The notes beneath the pieces were generated by a model. That model had not been told where the DNA came from, searched no databases, and worked only from the letters and a program-made list of their open reading frames with translations. Made by a program: the position numbers and the translations under genes. A stretch of 64,000 nt of DNA from JAGAJR01 sp048463395 (GTDB taxonomy: Bacteria > Pseudomonadota > Alphaproteobacteria > RF32 > CAG-239): the NCBI GenBank assembly GCA_048463395.1, contig DBFWPL010000025.1:10675-74674 (forward strand). Direction: 5' to 3'. This document shows, piece after piece, positions 48,673-57,493 of the stretch (the first letter of the stretch is position 1; the number at the start of each line of letters is the position of its first letter).

Positions 48673-51609
48673 TTAATGGAAAGACAGCTTGCACAGAACG
48701 CACTTGCCGCCATTAGCGTCGTAAGAATGAAGAGGTGTGATAGTTTTTGGATTTGTGCCATCCTGGTTTAACCATTTGTCCCTTACTCTTTCACACGCAT
48801 CTTCCGCACTTTCATTTGGCTGAGCCAAAACACATTGAGCGGCTGGCCAGAGCGACGGAGGTGTGCTTTTGTCATCTTGAAATTCGGAGTCGTAGTCTGC
48901 AACAATTTTATCTTGCATTCCGTAAGAACATTCAGCGTTATTTTCTCCTAAGTCTTCGTTCCAATACGGATCTATACAGTTATTTATGACGCAAGTGTAA
49001 CAGTCAAGTTTTCCGCCACTTTGTTGATAAAGAGCATCGTCTTTTTCACAAACAACAGAGATATCATTTTTACAATACTCTTCGTAGTCCGGAGTAGGAT
49101 TTGCACAGAGAGACAAATAGTCATTTACGTTTGGATCGCTTTTGTCCAGTTTACCGAATAATTTACAAGTGGCATTGTCGTAGTCTGTACTATTGCAAGT
49201 GACCATATGTTCGGCATTTTGTAATGTACAAGACGGTATTCCGCTTAAAGGTGTTAAATAGGCATTTTCTTTCATTTGTTTACAAAGCTGTTGTTGACCT
49301 TCATAGATTAAGTATCCGTTGTAAAAGGCATCCGTACTTTTGTTGTGGTCTAAAGTTTGAAGACGATAAAACAGGTTACTTTTACCTTTGCCTAACATGT
49401 CACTGATAGTTACTGAAAAAGTTGGTATAGTAGTTGATGTCATATAATAAGACCCATTGTTAAAATGCAGTTCAGAGAATAAAGGGGACGATTCAACATT
49501 ATAGCCATAAATTTTTACATTTTCATGGTTACTACTTCCATTGGCAATAGCTCCGTATTCAAATTCTTCTTTATTGGCATTAGGATCAAAGTGGAACGCA
49601 ACAGCTCTTTCAGGGCTACCGATAAATGATGTGTCTGCAAGATCATTTATGCTAGATGTGCATTGATAACTTTTGGTTATAATGCCGTTATGCATAGACC
49701 AATAAGCAGTGATTTTTTGATTGGAAATACCGAATACAATACTGGTTCCTGATGCAATATATATATCATCAGCGATGAGTTTGCTAGACTTTAAGCCAAG
49801 TGTTCCTGCCAGATATATTTTCGGAGCAATGACTGTGGAATTACTCAAAGCAACGTCTCTGAGAACAGCTTTGTCGGTCGCGGTTAATTCAATGTTGCTA
49901 AAACTGGCTCCGCGTGAATCTTCAGCTCCCGAGCTTGTGACGTATGGAGATGAAAAAGATTTGACCTTGAGCTTATAAACTTGATTGCTTTCTTTCAATG
50001 TCTCTCCAGGTTCCAGACTGACGTTGCTTGGGGTACTTCCGGAATGATAAGCGGGAAGAAAGATACTGACATGATCAACAGAGTTGGTATAATCGAGATC
50101 CATGGAGGAGCAATCAAGGTCTTTTTCTATTGATACAAATGTTCCTCCGTTCATGAAGTATTTCTCTCGGTCTAGCTGTAAGGCTTCAAATTTTAATTCA
50201 TCACATGTACCCACACTGTATCTTTGTGTGGAGTATGTTCCTGTAAATGAAGAACAAGGAGGTGTAATGCAATAGTTTGCACATATGGCAGTATCAGGGT
50301 TTGTGTAACATCTTTCGAATTTGTCTGTTGTTTTATCATAACGTCCGGACAATGAATTTCCATTGTTGCAGCATGTCTGGTAGGTGTCATCTGCACAATA
50401 GCTGCCTGCTTCGTCGGAGGCTAGCCTATATCCGTCATCACAAATTTTACAATCGGTTGTTGAACCGCTGACACATTCTTTGCAGTTAGAGACTGTGCAT
50501 TGGGTATTGGAACAATTTGAATAGCAGGTTTGTCCGTAGTAAGCGGTCTTGGTGCAGGTTTGTCCGTCCGGTTGAGCGTCGACATATCCACCATCACTGC
50601 AAGTCGGCTGCTTGCAATCTTTTTGGCAGGTTCTTCCATAGTAAGAAACAGCCGTACATTTGTTGTTTGTCGGTACGGTATCGACGTAACCACCTTTACT
50701 GCAAGTTGGCTGATAGCAATCTTTGTAACAAGTGCGTCCGGAGTAAGAGACTGAAGAACACACTTGATTGGTTGGTACGCCGGATTTGTATCCGGCATCT
50801 TCACAGGTTGGTTGTCCCTCGTCTTTGTAACAAGTTCTGCCATAAGTATTAGTTGTTACGGTATCGCAAGTATGGTTACTTGGGCAAGCAGTTAGGAAAC
50901 CGCTTTCTTCACAAGTCGGTTGTTTGCAGTTGGTGTAGCAGGTTTTGTTGCAGTAAGGTGCAGAATCGCATTTATTGTTTGCCGGAACGGAAGAAATGTA
51001 TCCACCGTCTTCGCAGCTTTTGGTGGAAATGTCCTGATAACAGGTCTGGTTGGCAAAAGAGATTGACGTGCCGGTTTGGCAAGCCGTTAAGGAGTCAGCG
51101 TATCCGCCTTCGGTACAAGTTTTGTCCCGACACTTATAGCAAGTGGTTCCGGACTCGTTTTGGTAAGAATCTACCAGAGTTTGAGAAGTGTTTTGGCAAG
51201 TGGTTGTGGAATATCCTTCATCACAAGAGTTATCTGCTTCTCGACATTTAAAATAGGATTTGTTGTACGGGCAAAGATCGCTTTCGTCCTTTACGTACCC
51301 GTCCGGACAGGTATTAACGTACCCTTCGTCTTTGCATTGAGCATTGCTATCCAAATCCATGGAGTTGAAGTTTAAGATACCGCAACTTCCGCCGCCGTTG
51401 ACGGAACAAACAGAGGCAAGTTTTACGGCATTTTTTGCGTTAAAAAGGGGTATAGGCTTTAGCGTGCTGGGTGTGTGTATGTGTGTGTGTACTAAACTGT
51501 CCGGTAATGCCAAAGATAAATTGTAAGTCAGGTTGATTTCTGTTGCCTGTATATCGTTTGAAAGTAGCAGACACGTCGAAATACATAACAAATACTTAGT
51601 ATTAATCAT
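48673..51609 (-). CDS. Large secreted cysteine-rich tandem-repeat protein
   Basis: Not recognised by name. From ATG 51609 (GGGAG upstream) the 978-residue protein has a signal peptide (YLLCISTCLLLSNDIQA). About eight tandem Cys-rich repeats of roughly 36 residues span residues 85-370. Their consensus is QPTC..GGY....P....C....Y.GRTCYKDC. After a further Cys cluster a region of about 350 residues resembles a beta-helix or adhesin-like fold (VSLEPGETLKESNQVYKLKV), followed by a last Cys-rich region. It is probably a cell-surface or extracellular matrix protein. The 5' coding region holds a GT/AC microsatellite and an A13 tract lies upstream. First gene of a three-gene Cys-rich operon. Confidence 0.8.
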   Translation of the reverse strand: MINTKYLLCISTCLLLSNDIQATEINLTYNLSLALPDSLVHTHIHTPSTLKPIPLFNAKNAVKLASVCSVNGGGSCGILNFNSMDLDSNAQCKDEGYVNTCPDGYVKDESDLCPYNKSYFKCREADNSCDEGYSTTTCQNTSQTLVDSYQNESGTTCYKCRDKTCTEGGYADSLTACQTGTSISFANQTCYQDISTKSCEDGGYISSVPANNKCDSAPYCNKTCYTNCKQPTCEESGFLTACPSNHTCDTVTTNTYGRTCYKDEGQPTCEDAGYKSGVPTNQVCSSVSYSGRTCYKDCYQPTCSKGGYVDTVPTNNKCTAVSYYGRTCQKDCKQPTCSDGGYVDAQPDGQTCTKTAYYGQTCYSNCSNTQCTVSNCKECVSGSTTDCKICDDGYRLASDEAGSYCADDTYQTCCNNGNSLSGRYDKTTDKFERCYTNPDTAICANYCITPPCSSFTGTYSTQRYSVGTCDELKFEALQLDREKYFMNGGTFVSIEKDLDCSSMDLDYTNSVDHVSIFLPAYHSGSTPSNVSLEPGETLKESNQVYKLKVKSFSSPYVTSSGAEDSRGASFSNIELTATDKAVLRDVALSNSTVIAPKIYLAGTLGLKSSKLIADDIYIASGTSIVFGISNQKITAYWSMHNGIITKSYQCTSSINDLADTSFIGSPERAVAFHFDPNANKEEFEYGAIANGSSNHENVKIYGYNVESSPLFSELHFNNGSYYMTSTTIPTFSVTISDMLGKGKSNLFYRLQTLDHNKSTDAFYNGYLIYEGQQQLCKQMKENAYLTPLSGIPSCTLQNAEHMVTCNSTDYDNATCKLFGKLDKSDPNVNDYLSLCANPTPDYEEYCKNDISVVCEKDDALYQQSGGKLDCYTCVINNCIDPYWNEDLGENNAECSYGMQDKIVADYDSEFQDDKSTPPSLWPAAQCVLAQPNESAEDACERVRDKWLNQDGTNPKTITPLHSYDANGGKCVLCKLSFH
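51471..51490. repeat. GT/AC dinucleotide tract inside the Cys-rich repeat gene
   Basis: Ten dinucleotide units, (GT)4-AT-(GT)5, near codons 40-46 of the large Cys-rich gene, encoding alternating Val/His/Thr/Ile. Loss or gain of one unit would shift the frame and truncate the protein. Confidence 0.8.
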
Positions 51610-51663
51610 AGGGCACTCCCACACAGTTATAAAAACTAAAGCCTATACTCTTCATACTAATCG

Positions 51664-51676
51664 TTTTTTTTTTTTT
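51664..51676. repeat. T13 (A13 on the coding strand) homopolymer upstream of the Cys-rich gene
   Basis: Thirteen uninterrupted T, 55 bp upstream of the ATG at 51609. In the minus-strand reading it lies between a weak TTGTTG (-35-like) and TAGTAT (-10-like) with 18 bp between them. The rest of 51610-51740 shows no gene. Confidence 0.7.
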
Positions 51677-51742
51677 GCAACAAAAAAGTGCATCTGGCCG
51701 CAGATTTAAAGGTGTTTTTGCAGGTCGGAGGTGTCCGGGTTT

Positions 51743-51770
51743 ATAAAAAAACTTCTCAAAAGAGAAGGTT
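51743..51770 (-). terminator. Terminator of the HNH-SUKH-sua5 operon
   Basis: On the minus strand AACCTTCTC, TTTT loop, GAGAAGTT then a T7 tract, 24 bp after the sua5 stop. Confidence 0.75.
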
Positions 51771-51794
51771 AAAGGAGAAAAGTGATGATAAAAA

Positions 51795-52739
51795 TTATTT
51801 ATAAGAGGCTCGTTTGATACGGTCGTTGATGGCTAGTCCCAAGCCGTGTTCCGGAATAGGGGATATGGCAATGCTTTGGCAGTTTTCTTGTTTGTCAGCC
51901 AAACGCAGAAAAGCAAAGAGGTTTCCGGCAGCTTCGCAAAGGTCTCCTTTGGGACTAAGGTTTAAGTCAGCATCCTTTACATTACCGAATCCGATAAAAA
52001 ACTCACCCGGTTGGCGGGTTACGGCATTTATTCGCAGCGGTCGTCCCGGAGCATAGTGTTTGAGAAGCTGCCCGGGGGCACTTGGTTTGTCCGGTGTACC
52101 GTCGGAAAGTAAAACTTCTTCATTGAGAAAACGGCTTAAATCTTCTTTGGAAGTTCCTCCGGCTCGCAAAATGATCACCTGTTTTCCGGTAACGTCGATA
52201 ATTGTTGATTCGACACCGACTTTACAAGCTCCGCCGTCTAAAATCATGTTTACTTTTTCGCCGAGGCTCTCAAATACGTGTTCAGCCGTGGTCGGGCTGA
52301 TGGATTTGAACTTGTTGGCTGATGGGGCGACGATCGGAACACCGCTTTGGCGAATGAGTTCCAAAGCAACCGGATGTGCCGGCATTCGGACGGCAATGTT
52401 CGGTAAGCCGGAACAGGCCAAATCAATAGCGGCATTGTTGTCTTTACGTTTGAGAATCATTGTGAGAGGTCCCGGCCAGAATTTTTTTGCCAAAGCCATG
52501 ACCCTTTCATCCGTTTGGGCATAAGTTGCTAAAAAGTCCGTTTCGGCAATGTGGGAAATCAGCGGGTCAAAAAAAGGGCGTTGTTTAGCCTCAAAAATTG
52601 AGGCAACCGCCTGTGCGTCATAAACATTGGCTCCGAGGCCGTAAACCGTTTCCGTCGGCATGGCGACAAGGCCGCCGTTTTTTATCGTTTCAGCCGCTTT
52701 GTTCAGATTTTCGGGGGTCGGTTGGTAAATGTTACTCAT
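51795..52739 (-). CDS. tsaC: L-threonylcarbamoyladenylate synthase, two-domain Sua5 type
   Basis: Makes the threonylcarbamoyl-AMP used for t6A37 in ANN-decoding tRNAs. The 314-residue protein has the YrdC domain (LVAMPTETVYGLGANV, KQRPFFDPLISH, FWPGPLTMILKRKD, NIAVRMPAHPVALELI, VAPSANKFKSISPT) and the C-terminal Sua5 domain (PSAPGQLLKHYAPGRPLRIN), so it is Sua5 rather than short TsaC. The start at 52739 overlaps the SUKH stop by 8 bp, placing a housekeeping gene in a toxin-immunity-like operon. Confidence 0.92.
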   Translation of the reverse strand: MSNIYQPTPENLNKAAETIKNGGLVAMPTETVYGLGANVYDAQAVASIFEAKQRPFFDPLISHIAETDFLATYAQTDERVMALAKKFWPGPLTMILKRKDNNAAIDLACSGLPNIAVRMPAHPVALELIRQSGVPIVAPSANKFKSISPTTAEHVFESLGEKVNMILDGGACKVGVESTIIDVTGKQVIILRAGGTSKEDLSRFLNEEVLLSDGTPDKPSAPGQLLKHYAPGRPLRINAVTRQPGEFFIGFGNVKDADLNLSPKGDLCEAAGNLFAFLRLADKQENCQSIAISPIPEHGLGLAINDRIKRASYK

Positions 52740-53151
52740 CAATTATCTTCAAAATGTAAGTCAATGCCAAATTTAGTTCTCTTTCCTGATATTCTTCTAG
52801 CACTTCGGCATCTTCTTTGTCAATAATTTGATAAGATTTTGAAAGTTGGTTATAGCCAAGGTAGTCAAATTCATCACAGCCTAAAAGCAAGATGTTCGGG
52901 TTGCAGTTATGCGACATGTTTTCTCGGAAAATGTCGGAAAGGTATTGATTTTGAGGAGAAATTCCGTAAATGTGAGAGCCATTGCAGGAGGCGGCGTTAA
53001 AAGTATGAAGAATTTCCAAAAAGCTGTCCGGAATGGTCGGAAAACGATTGGAAAGCAGCTGTTTTTGACAAAGGATGATGTCTTTGGGTTTAACCGGAGA
53101 ACCGAGTTCTATGAGTTGTTGTTTGGTCATTATATCAAGTAAGTTGTTCAT
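52732..53151 (-). CDS. SMI1/KNR4 (SUKH superfamily) protein, probable immunity protein for the adjacent HNH nuclease
   Basis: The 139-residue product has the SUKH core FPTIPDSFLEILHTFNAASC, then NGSHIYGI and NILLLGCDEFDYLGYNQL with an ending helix. Its ATG overlaps the HNH stop as ATGA, tight translational coupling. The arrangement HNH nuclease followed by SUKH is a well-known toxin-immunity layout. It is the second such pair in the window; similarity to the 30395-30838 product supports common descent. Confidence 0.75.
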   Translation of the reverse strand: MNNLLDIMTKQQLIELGSPVKPKDIILCQKQLLSNRFPTIPDSFLEILHTFNAASCNGSHIYGISPQNQYLSDIFRENMSHNCNPNILLLGCDEFDYLGYNQLSKSYQIIDKEDAEVLEEYQERELNLALTYILKIIDE

Positions 53152-54740
53152 AGTTTATCTCTGGAATTTAAGAGTTTTTGGATTAAAGAAGCTGAGATTT
53201 GGGTTTGTCTTGCGATTTTTTTTATCTTTTGCTGTTTTTGTTTTTCAGATGAGGTTTGAGCAAGATATTCTTCCCGATAAGACATGATTTCCTGAAGAGT
53301 TTCGTAATTGATGTTTGTGGCTTCTGTTGATGGGGAACTGAAGCCGATGTGTTCCCATTCGTCTTCCGGTTCATCGATATTTTTTCTTCTTAAGGTGCGA
53401 GGATCCTGAGTATAGTCGTAATATATCTGGTCTTGAGGATCCAAGCCGCCAAAAAATACGGTATCTTCCCGTTTTAGATAAATGCGGGCGGAATAAGCTT
53501 CGCGATTGCTAAAAGGAGACGTCTCGTCCAAACCGTGAAAAATGTCGCGGTGATAAGGGACATCAACAACAAGGCAGAGGTTTTGAAAGTAGTTTACTTG
53601 TGCCAGGTTTGGCTGTTCGCTGCTGTCTTGAACGGCGATTTTGTGGTGGACGGAGAATTGCGGTCCGGTAATTATTTTTCCGTTTTGGTCGGTGGCAATC
53701 AATAAGTTGTCAAGGTTGTGTTCTTGCAAAAACTGTTTGTGTTGTTCGCTGATTTTTTGAGATGTGTCGATTCTGGAGACCTTTAGCCCATGTTTTTTCA
53801 GTGCGGTAATGATTTCAGGGGTGTAGTTCTCATTCAAAGGTTTGATGTTGGCGGTAATTCCCTTGGTTTCCATGGATTGAATCAGTGCTTTAACATAGCG
53901 TTCATCGACATTATGCCGTTTTAGATACTCAATAAACGAGCGTTTGTTTTTACGGATGAAATCTTTTACAAAACGTTGTCTGGCTCCGAGAAAAAGTGTG
54001 GCGTTTCCTTTGTTTTGAGCACGATTTTTTTTCTTGTTGAAAGCTTCAAACAGGACATCGGAGAAGTCGTAGGCGTTCATATAAAAAAGAGTTTCCGGCG
54101 GTATTTTCATCCGTTGTAGTTGTGTAATGACTCTTTCTTCAATTAAGCGAAAGCTTTTGGCGTGTCGGAACAGTTTCCACACCGGAGATTTTCGAATCAA
54201 GCGATAGTCTTCGCGAGGAAATTCCTCGTTGTTTTTTAAGGCTTGAGTGTATTGAGGAGAAAGTTGATCTGTTCTCGGTTTGTTAACAGTGCCATAGTAG
54301 TCAACTCGGATAATGTGTTTTTCCTGACGGTGAAGCGGGTAGTGCATTTTGTGTACCCAGGTCATGCCGCAGTATTCCAAAGCGTCAATCAGTTTGTTTT
54401 TGTCGCTTTCTCTTTTGTCGAATTTATTTTTGAGGTCAACGGTTTTATCTCCAAAGTGATAGCGGTCAAACAACTTGAGCAGAATACGTTCTTTCCATAT
54501 ATAGTCTAAACGTTGAAACTGCTGTATAAACTCGTGAGGATCCGTAATGGAAAGAATTTTGTTTTCCGCCTCAAGTTCCTGCTCTTCGGGAGTTTTTTCA
54601 TACTCAATGTTGTTTTCCGGTTCGGGGAGATTATTTTCTTCGTGGAGGGCGTCAAGGATTTTTCTTAGGGCGATGACTTCTTCGTCAGTTTCGTCCAGTA
54701 TTTTAAGATATGTCTTTTTATTGTTTCTTCTTGAAGCCAT
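53148..54740 (-). CDS. HNH nuclease-domain protein, putative toxin/effector
   Basis: A 530-residue protein from ATG 54740. It has no signal peptide. Residues 1-230 are charged and helical (EEVIALRKILDALHEENNL). A middle Lys/Arg-rich region contains RQRFVKDFIRKNKRSFIEY. Near residue 380 lies an intact HNH-like motif: QFSVHHKIAVQD, then YFQNLCLVVDVPYHRDIFHG, with the double His, central Asn and last His in place. The C-terminal 120 residues (DPQDQIYYDYTQDPRTLRRK) are unfamiliar. The immediately coupled SUKH gene points to a self-toxic nuclease. A phage-defence nuclease is an alternative. Confidence 0.7.
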   Translation of the reverse strand: MASRRNNKKTYLKILDETDEEVIALRKILDALHEENNLPEPENNIEYEKTPEEQELEAENKILSITDPHEFIQQFQRLDYIWKERILLKLFDRYHFGDKTVDLKNKFDKRESDKNKLIDALEYCGMTWVHKMHYPLHRQEKHIIRVDYYGTVNKPRTDQLSPQYTQALKNNEEFPREDYRLIRKSPVWKLFRHAKSFRLIEERVITQLQRMKIPPETLFYMNAYDFSDVLFEAFNKKKNRAQNKGNATLFLGARQRFVKDFIRKNKRSFIEYLKRHNVDERYVKALIQSMETKGITANIKPLNENYTPEIITALKKHGLKVSRIDTSQKISEQHKQFLQEHNLDNLLIATDQNGKIITGPQFSVHHKIAVQDSSEQPNLAQVNYFQNLCLVVDVPYHRDIFHGLDETSPFSNREAYSARIYLKREDTVFFGGLDPQDQIYYDYTQDPRTLRRKNIDEPEDEWEHIGFSSPSTEATNINYETLQEIMSYREEYLAQTSSEKQKQQKIKKIARQTQISASLIQKLLNSRDKL

Positions 54741-54886
54741 CAAAAATCCTTTGAGGTCTTTCTTAAATTTTGTCTAAAATAGCATATTTGTTTTTTTATG
54801 TCCATAGCAAATTAGGATTTTGTTATTTATTTTTGGATATAATCATGTGTCATGAGATTTATTGACTATTTTTAAGGGAGCTGCAG

Positions 54887-56341
54887 ATGTTGGAAATTAT
54901 CTTTAATGGTAAAAATATCGGCAAAAATGCTGTTCGAATTCTGGGACTCGCGGAGAATTTTAAAATAAAGCGGGAAAATCTGAAAAATTTTTTTGATAAA
55001 GATGAGTTTGATGTTCTTGCGGCAGCAATGAAAAGAAGTGATTTTAACGGAAAATCCGGTGATTTTTTGGAACTGGAAAGTTGTCGTTCCAGAATATTGT
55101 TAATGGGATTGGGAAAAAACGTATCGACGTTGTCTTTAAGAGAATGTGGAAAAAAACTGGCCAAGAAATTGTTCCGTAATACGGAAGCCGTGATTTTAGT
55201 TTCTGAAGTAAAAGGGTGCAAACTGAGTGAAAGTGAAATTGCCCGTCATTTGGCTTTCGGATTGGAATTGGGGGTATATAGTTTTGACAAGTATTTTACT
55301 AAAAAGAAGGCAGAGGAATATTCTTCTTTGGAAAAAGTCAGTTTTGTATCCGAAAAGATTATTGAGTCAGGAGATTTTGCCGATTATGCCGCTTTGGCAA
55401 ATGCCGTCCGTTATGCCAAAGATTTGGGAAACGAACCTTCCAATTATTTGACGCCGGAAGCTTTTGCTGCGGATTTGAAGCGTTTGGAATATTTAGGGCT
55501 GGAAGTGGAAGTCTTGGATAAAAAAGCAATGGAGGAAGAAGAGTTCAAATTAGCTCTTGCCGTTGCCAAAGGTTCGTCCAATCCGCCTTATACCGTTATT
55601 CTTAAATGGATTGGAAATAAGGAAAAAGATAAGTTCGACATTGCATTGGTTGGTAAGGGGATTACTTATGACAGCGGGGGAATTTCCCTGAAAACAGATG
55701 CACAGCAATTGAATATGAAATTTGATATGTGCGGAGCGGCAGCGGTGGCCGGGGCCATGAAAGCGATTGCTTTGCAAAAACAGCCGGTGAATGCGGTGGC
55801 TGTTTTGTGTTTGGTTGAGAATATGCCTAACGGAAATGCTTACAAACCGGATGACGTGTTTGCCTCCATGTCCGGGCAAACGGTTGAAATTGTCGATACG
55901 GACGGAGAAGGGCGTTTGGTGTTGGCGGACAGTCTCTGGTTTGTTCAAAAGAAATTTGACGTCGAACGGATTATTGATATGGCGACGCTGACCGGAACAG
56001 TTGCGGCGGCTTTGGCAGGGCAGTTTGCCGGATTGTTTTGCGATGACGAAAAGATGAGCCGGGAATTGATTGAAACGGGGAAACGTTGCGGTGAACAGTT
56101 ATGGCCTTTGCCGATGACGGAAGAATTTGACGAGTGGCTTAATTCTCGTGTTGCGGATATGAAAAATGTCGGAAAACGAGTAGGAGACAGTAGTCAGGCG
56201 GCTTGTTTTTTGAGACGTTTTGTGAAAAAAGGGGCCAAATGGGCTCATATTGATATTGCCGAGTGTGAACTTGACAAAGACTTTATGGCAACGGGTTTTG
56301 GTGTTTGTTTGTTAAATGCTTATATGAGAGGATTGAATTAA
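54887..56341 (+). CDS. pepA: Leucyl aminopeptidase (M17 family, PepA)
   Basis: A two-metal cytosolic aminopeptidase. The 484-residue protein has the M17 catalytic domain: LVGKGITYDSGGISLK (the Lys and Asp ligands), KFDMCGAAAVAGAMKAI, VDTDGEGRLVLADS (family consensus NTDAEGRLVLAD, here with Asp for Asn and Gly for Ala), and TLTGTVAAALAGQFAGLFCDD. The N-terminal macro-like domain is divergent (residues 1-160). It directly abuts the M29 peptidase gene. Confidence 0.93.
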   Translation: MLEIIFNGKNIGKNAVRILGLAENFKIKRENLKNFFDKDEFDVLAAAMKRSDFNGKSGDFLELESCRSRILLMGLGKNVSTLSLRECGKKLAKKLFRNTEAVILVSEVKGCKLSESEIARHLAFGLELGVYSFDKYFTKKKAEEYSSLEKVSFVSEKIIESGDFADYAALANAVRYAKDLGNEPSNYLTPEAFAADLKRLEYLGLEVEVLDKKAMEEEEFKLALAVAKGSSNPPYTVILKWIGNKEKDKFDIALVGKGITYDSGGISLKTDAQQLNMKFDMCGAAAVAGAMKAIALQKQPVNAVAVLCLVENMPNGNAYKPDDVFASMSGQTVEIVDTDGEGRLVLADSLWFVQKKFDVERIIDMATLTGTVAAALAGQFAGLFCDDEKMSRELIETGKRCGEQLWPLPMTEEFDEWLNSRVADMKNVGKRVGDSSQAACFLRRFVKKGAKWAHIDIAECELDKDFMATGFGVCLLNAYMRGLN

Positions 56342-57469
56342 ATGGTAAAAGATGCAAGATTACGCCAATTTGCGGAAAATGTTTTGAAAAATTCCCTTAA
56401 ATTAAAGAAAGGCGAAAAGATTTATATTGAAGCTTTTGGAGATTCTACAAAAGAGCTTTTGGGAGAGTTTATTGCCGTTGCAGCCAAACTCGGCGGAGTG
56501 CCTTTTTATTTTCATAATGACAATTTGTTTGTGAAAAAACTGATTGAAAATTCAGATGCCAAGCAAATGGAGACTTTTGCCGAATTTCATGCCAATTTGA
56601 TGCGACAGGCTGATTGTTATATCGGCTTGAGGGGATTTGACGATGTTTTTGCTCTTGCGGATGTTCCTGATAAGAAAATGGCTCTTTATCAGGAATATAT
56701 TCAAAATGAGATACATCGTAAAATCAGAGTGCCGCATACCCGTTGGTGCGTGATGCGTTATCCGAACCAGTCTATGGCCGTAATGTCGAGAATGTCTTTG
56801 CAGGCATTTGAGGATTTTTATTTCGGAGCGTGCTTGTTGGATTATTCCAAAATGAAAAAGGCGATGCAGCCTTTGAAAAAATTGATGGATAAGACTAAAA
56901 ATGTGAGGATTAAGGCACCGGGAACAGACTTGAGTTTTTCAATTGAGGGGATTAAGTCGGTTATGTGCTTTGGCGAAGTTAATATTCCGGATGGTGAGGT
57001 TTATACCGCTCCGGTTAAAAATTCCATTAACGGTGTTATTCAGTTTAATACGGACACGGTTTATGACGGAGAATATTTCTCCAATATTCGTTTGGAGTTT
57101 AAAGACGGTAAAATTGTTAAAGGAACGTCGGCCGCTAATAACAACAAGTTTCAAAAAATGCTGAATTTTGATGCAGGAAGCAGGTATATGGGCGAATTTG
57201 CCCTCGGGGTAAATCCGTTTGTAACCAAGCCGATTATGGATATTCTGTTTGATGAGAAAATCTGTGGTTCCTTGCATATGGCTATCGGCAATTCTTATGA
57301 AGACGAGACCAATAACGGCAACGTATCGGCCATTCATTGGGATTTGGTTTTAATACAGCGTCCGGAATGGGGCGGGGGAGAAATCTGGTTTGATGATGTT
57401 CTTATTCGCAAAGACGGAAAGTTTGTTTTGAAAGAATTGCAAGGATTAAATCCAGAAAATTTAAAATGA
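56342..57469 (+). CDS. Aminopeptidase, M29 family (AmpS/PepS-like)
   Basis: A metallo-aminopeptidase. The 375-residue protein begins directly after the pepA stop. M29 features: LKKGEKIYIEAFGDSTKELLG, the metal-binding region CFGEVNIPDGEVYTAPV, GSLHMAIGNSYEDETN, AIHWDLVLIQ (His and Asp ligands), and the end motif IWFDDVLIRKDGKFV. Together with PepA it would complete peptide breakdown to free amino acids. A hairpin terminator follows immediately. Confidence 0.9.
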   Translation: MVKDARLRQFAENVLKNSLKLKKGEKIYIEAFGDSTKELLGEFIAVAAKLGGVPFYFHNDNLFVKKLIENSDAKQMETFAEFHANLMRQADCYIGLRGFDDVFALADVPDKKMALYQEYIQNEIHRKIRVPHTRWCVMRYPNQSMAVMSRMSLQAFEDFYFGACLLDYSKMKKAMQPLKKLMDKTKNVRIKAPGTDLSFSIEGIKSVMCFGEVNIPDGEVYTAPVKNSINGVIQFNTDTVYDGEYFSNIRLEFKDGKIVKGTSAANNNKFQKMLNFDAGSRYMGEFALGVNPFVTKPIMDILFDEKICGSLHMAIGNSYEDETNNGNVSAIHWDLVLIQRPEWGGGEIWFDDVLIRKDGKFVLKELQGLNPENLK

Positions 57470-57470
57470 A

Positions 57471-57493
57471 AAAGAGGGGTTAATCCCCTCTTT
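57471..57493. terminator. Terminator-like hairpin at the convergent ends of the M29 gene and an unknown gene
   Basis: AAAGAGGGG and CCCCTCTTT pair around TTAAT. The loop contains the stop codon of the minus-strand gene at 57480. T-tracts are short. Confidence 0.6.

Noticed and set aside
50193..51375. Antisense and other-frame openings in the Cys-rich repeat gene
   Set aside because: They arise from the repetitive Cys codon pattern and resemble no protein.
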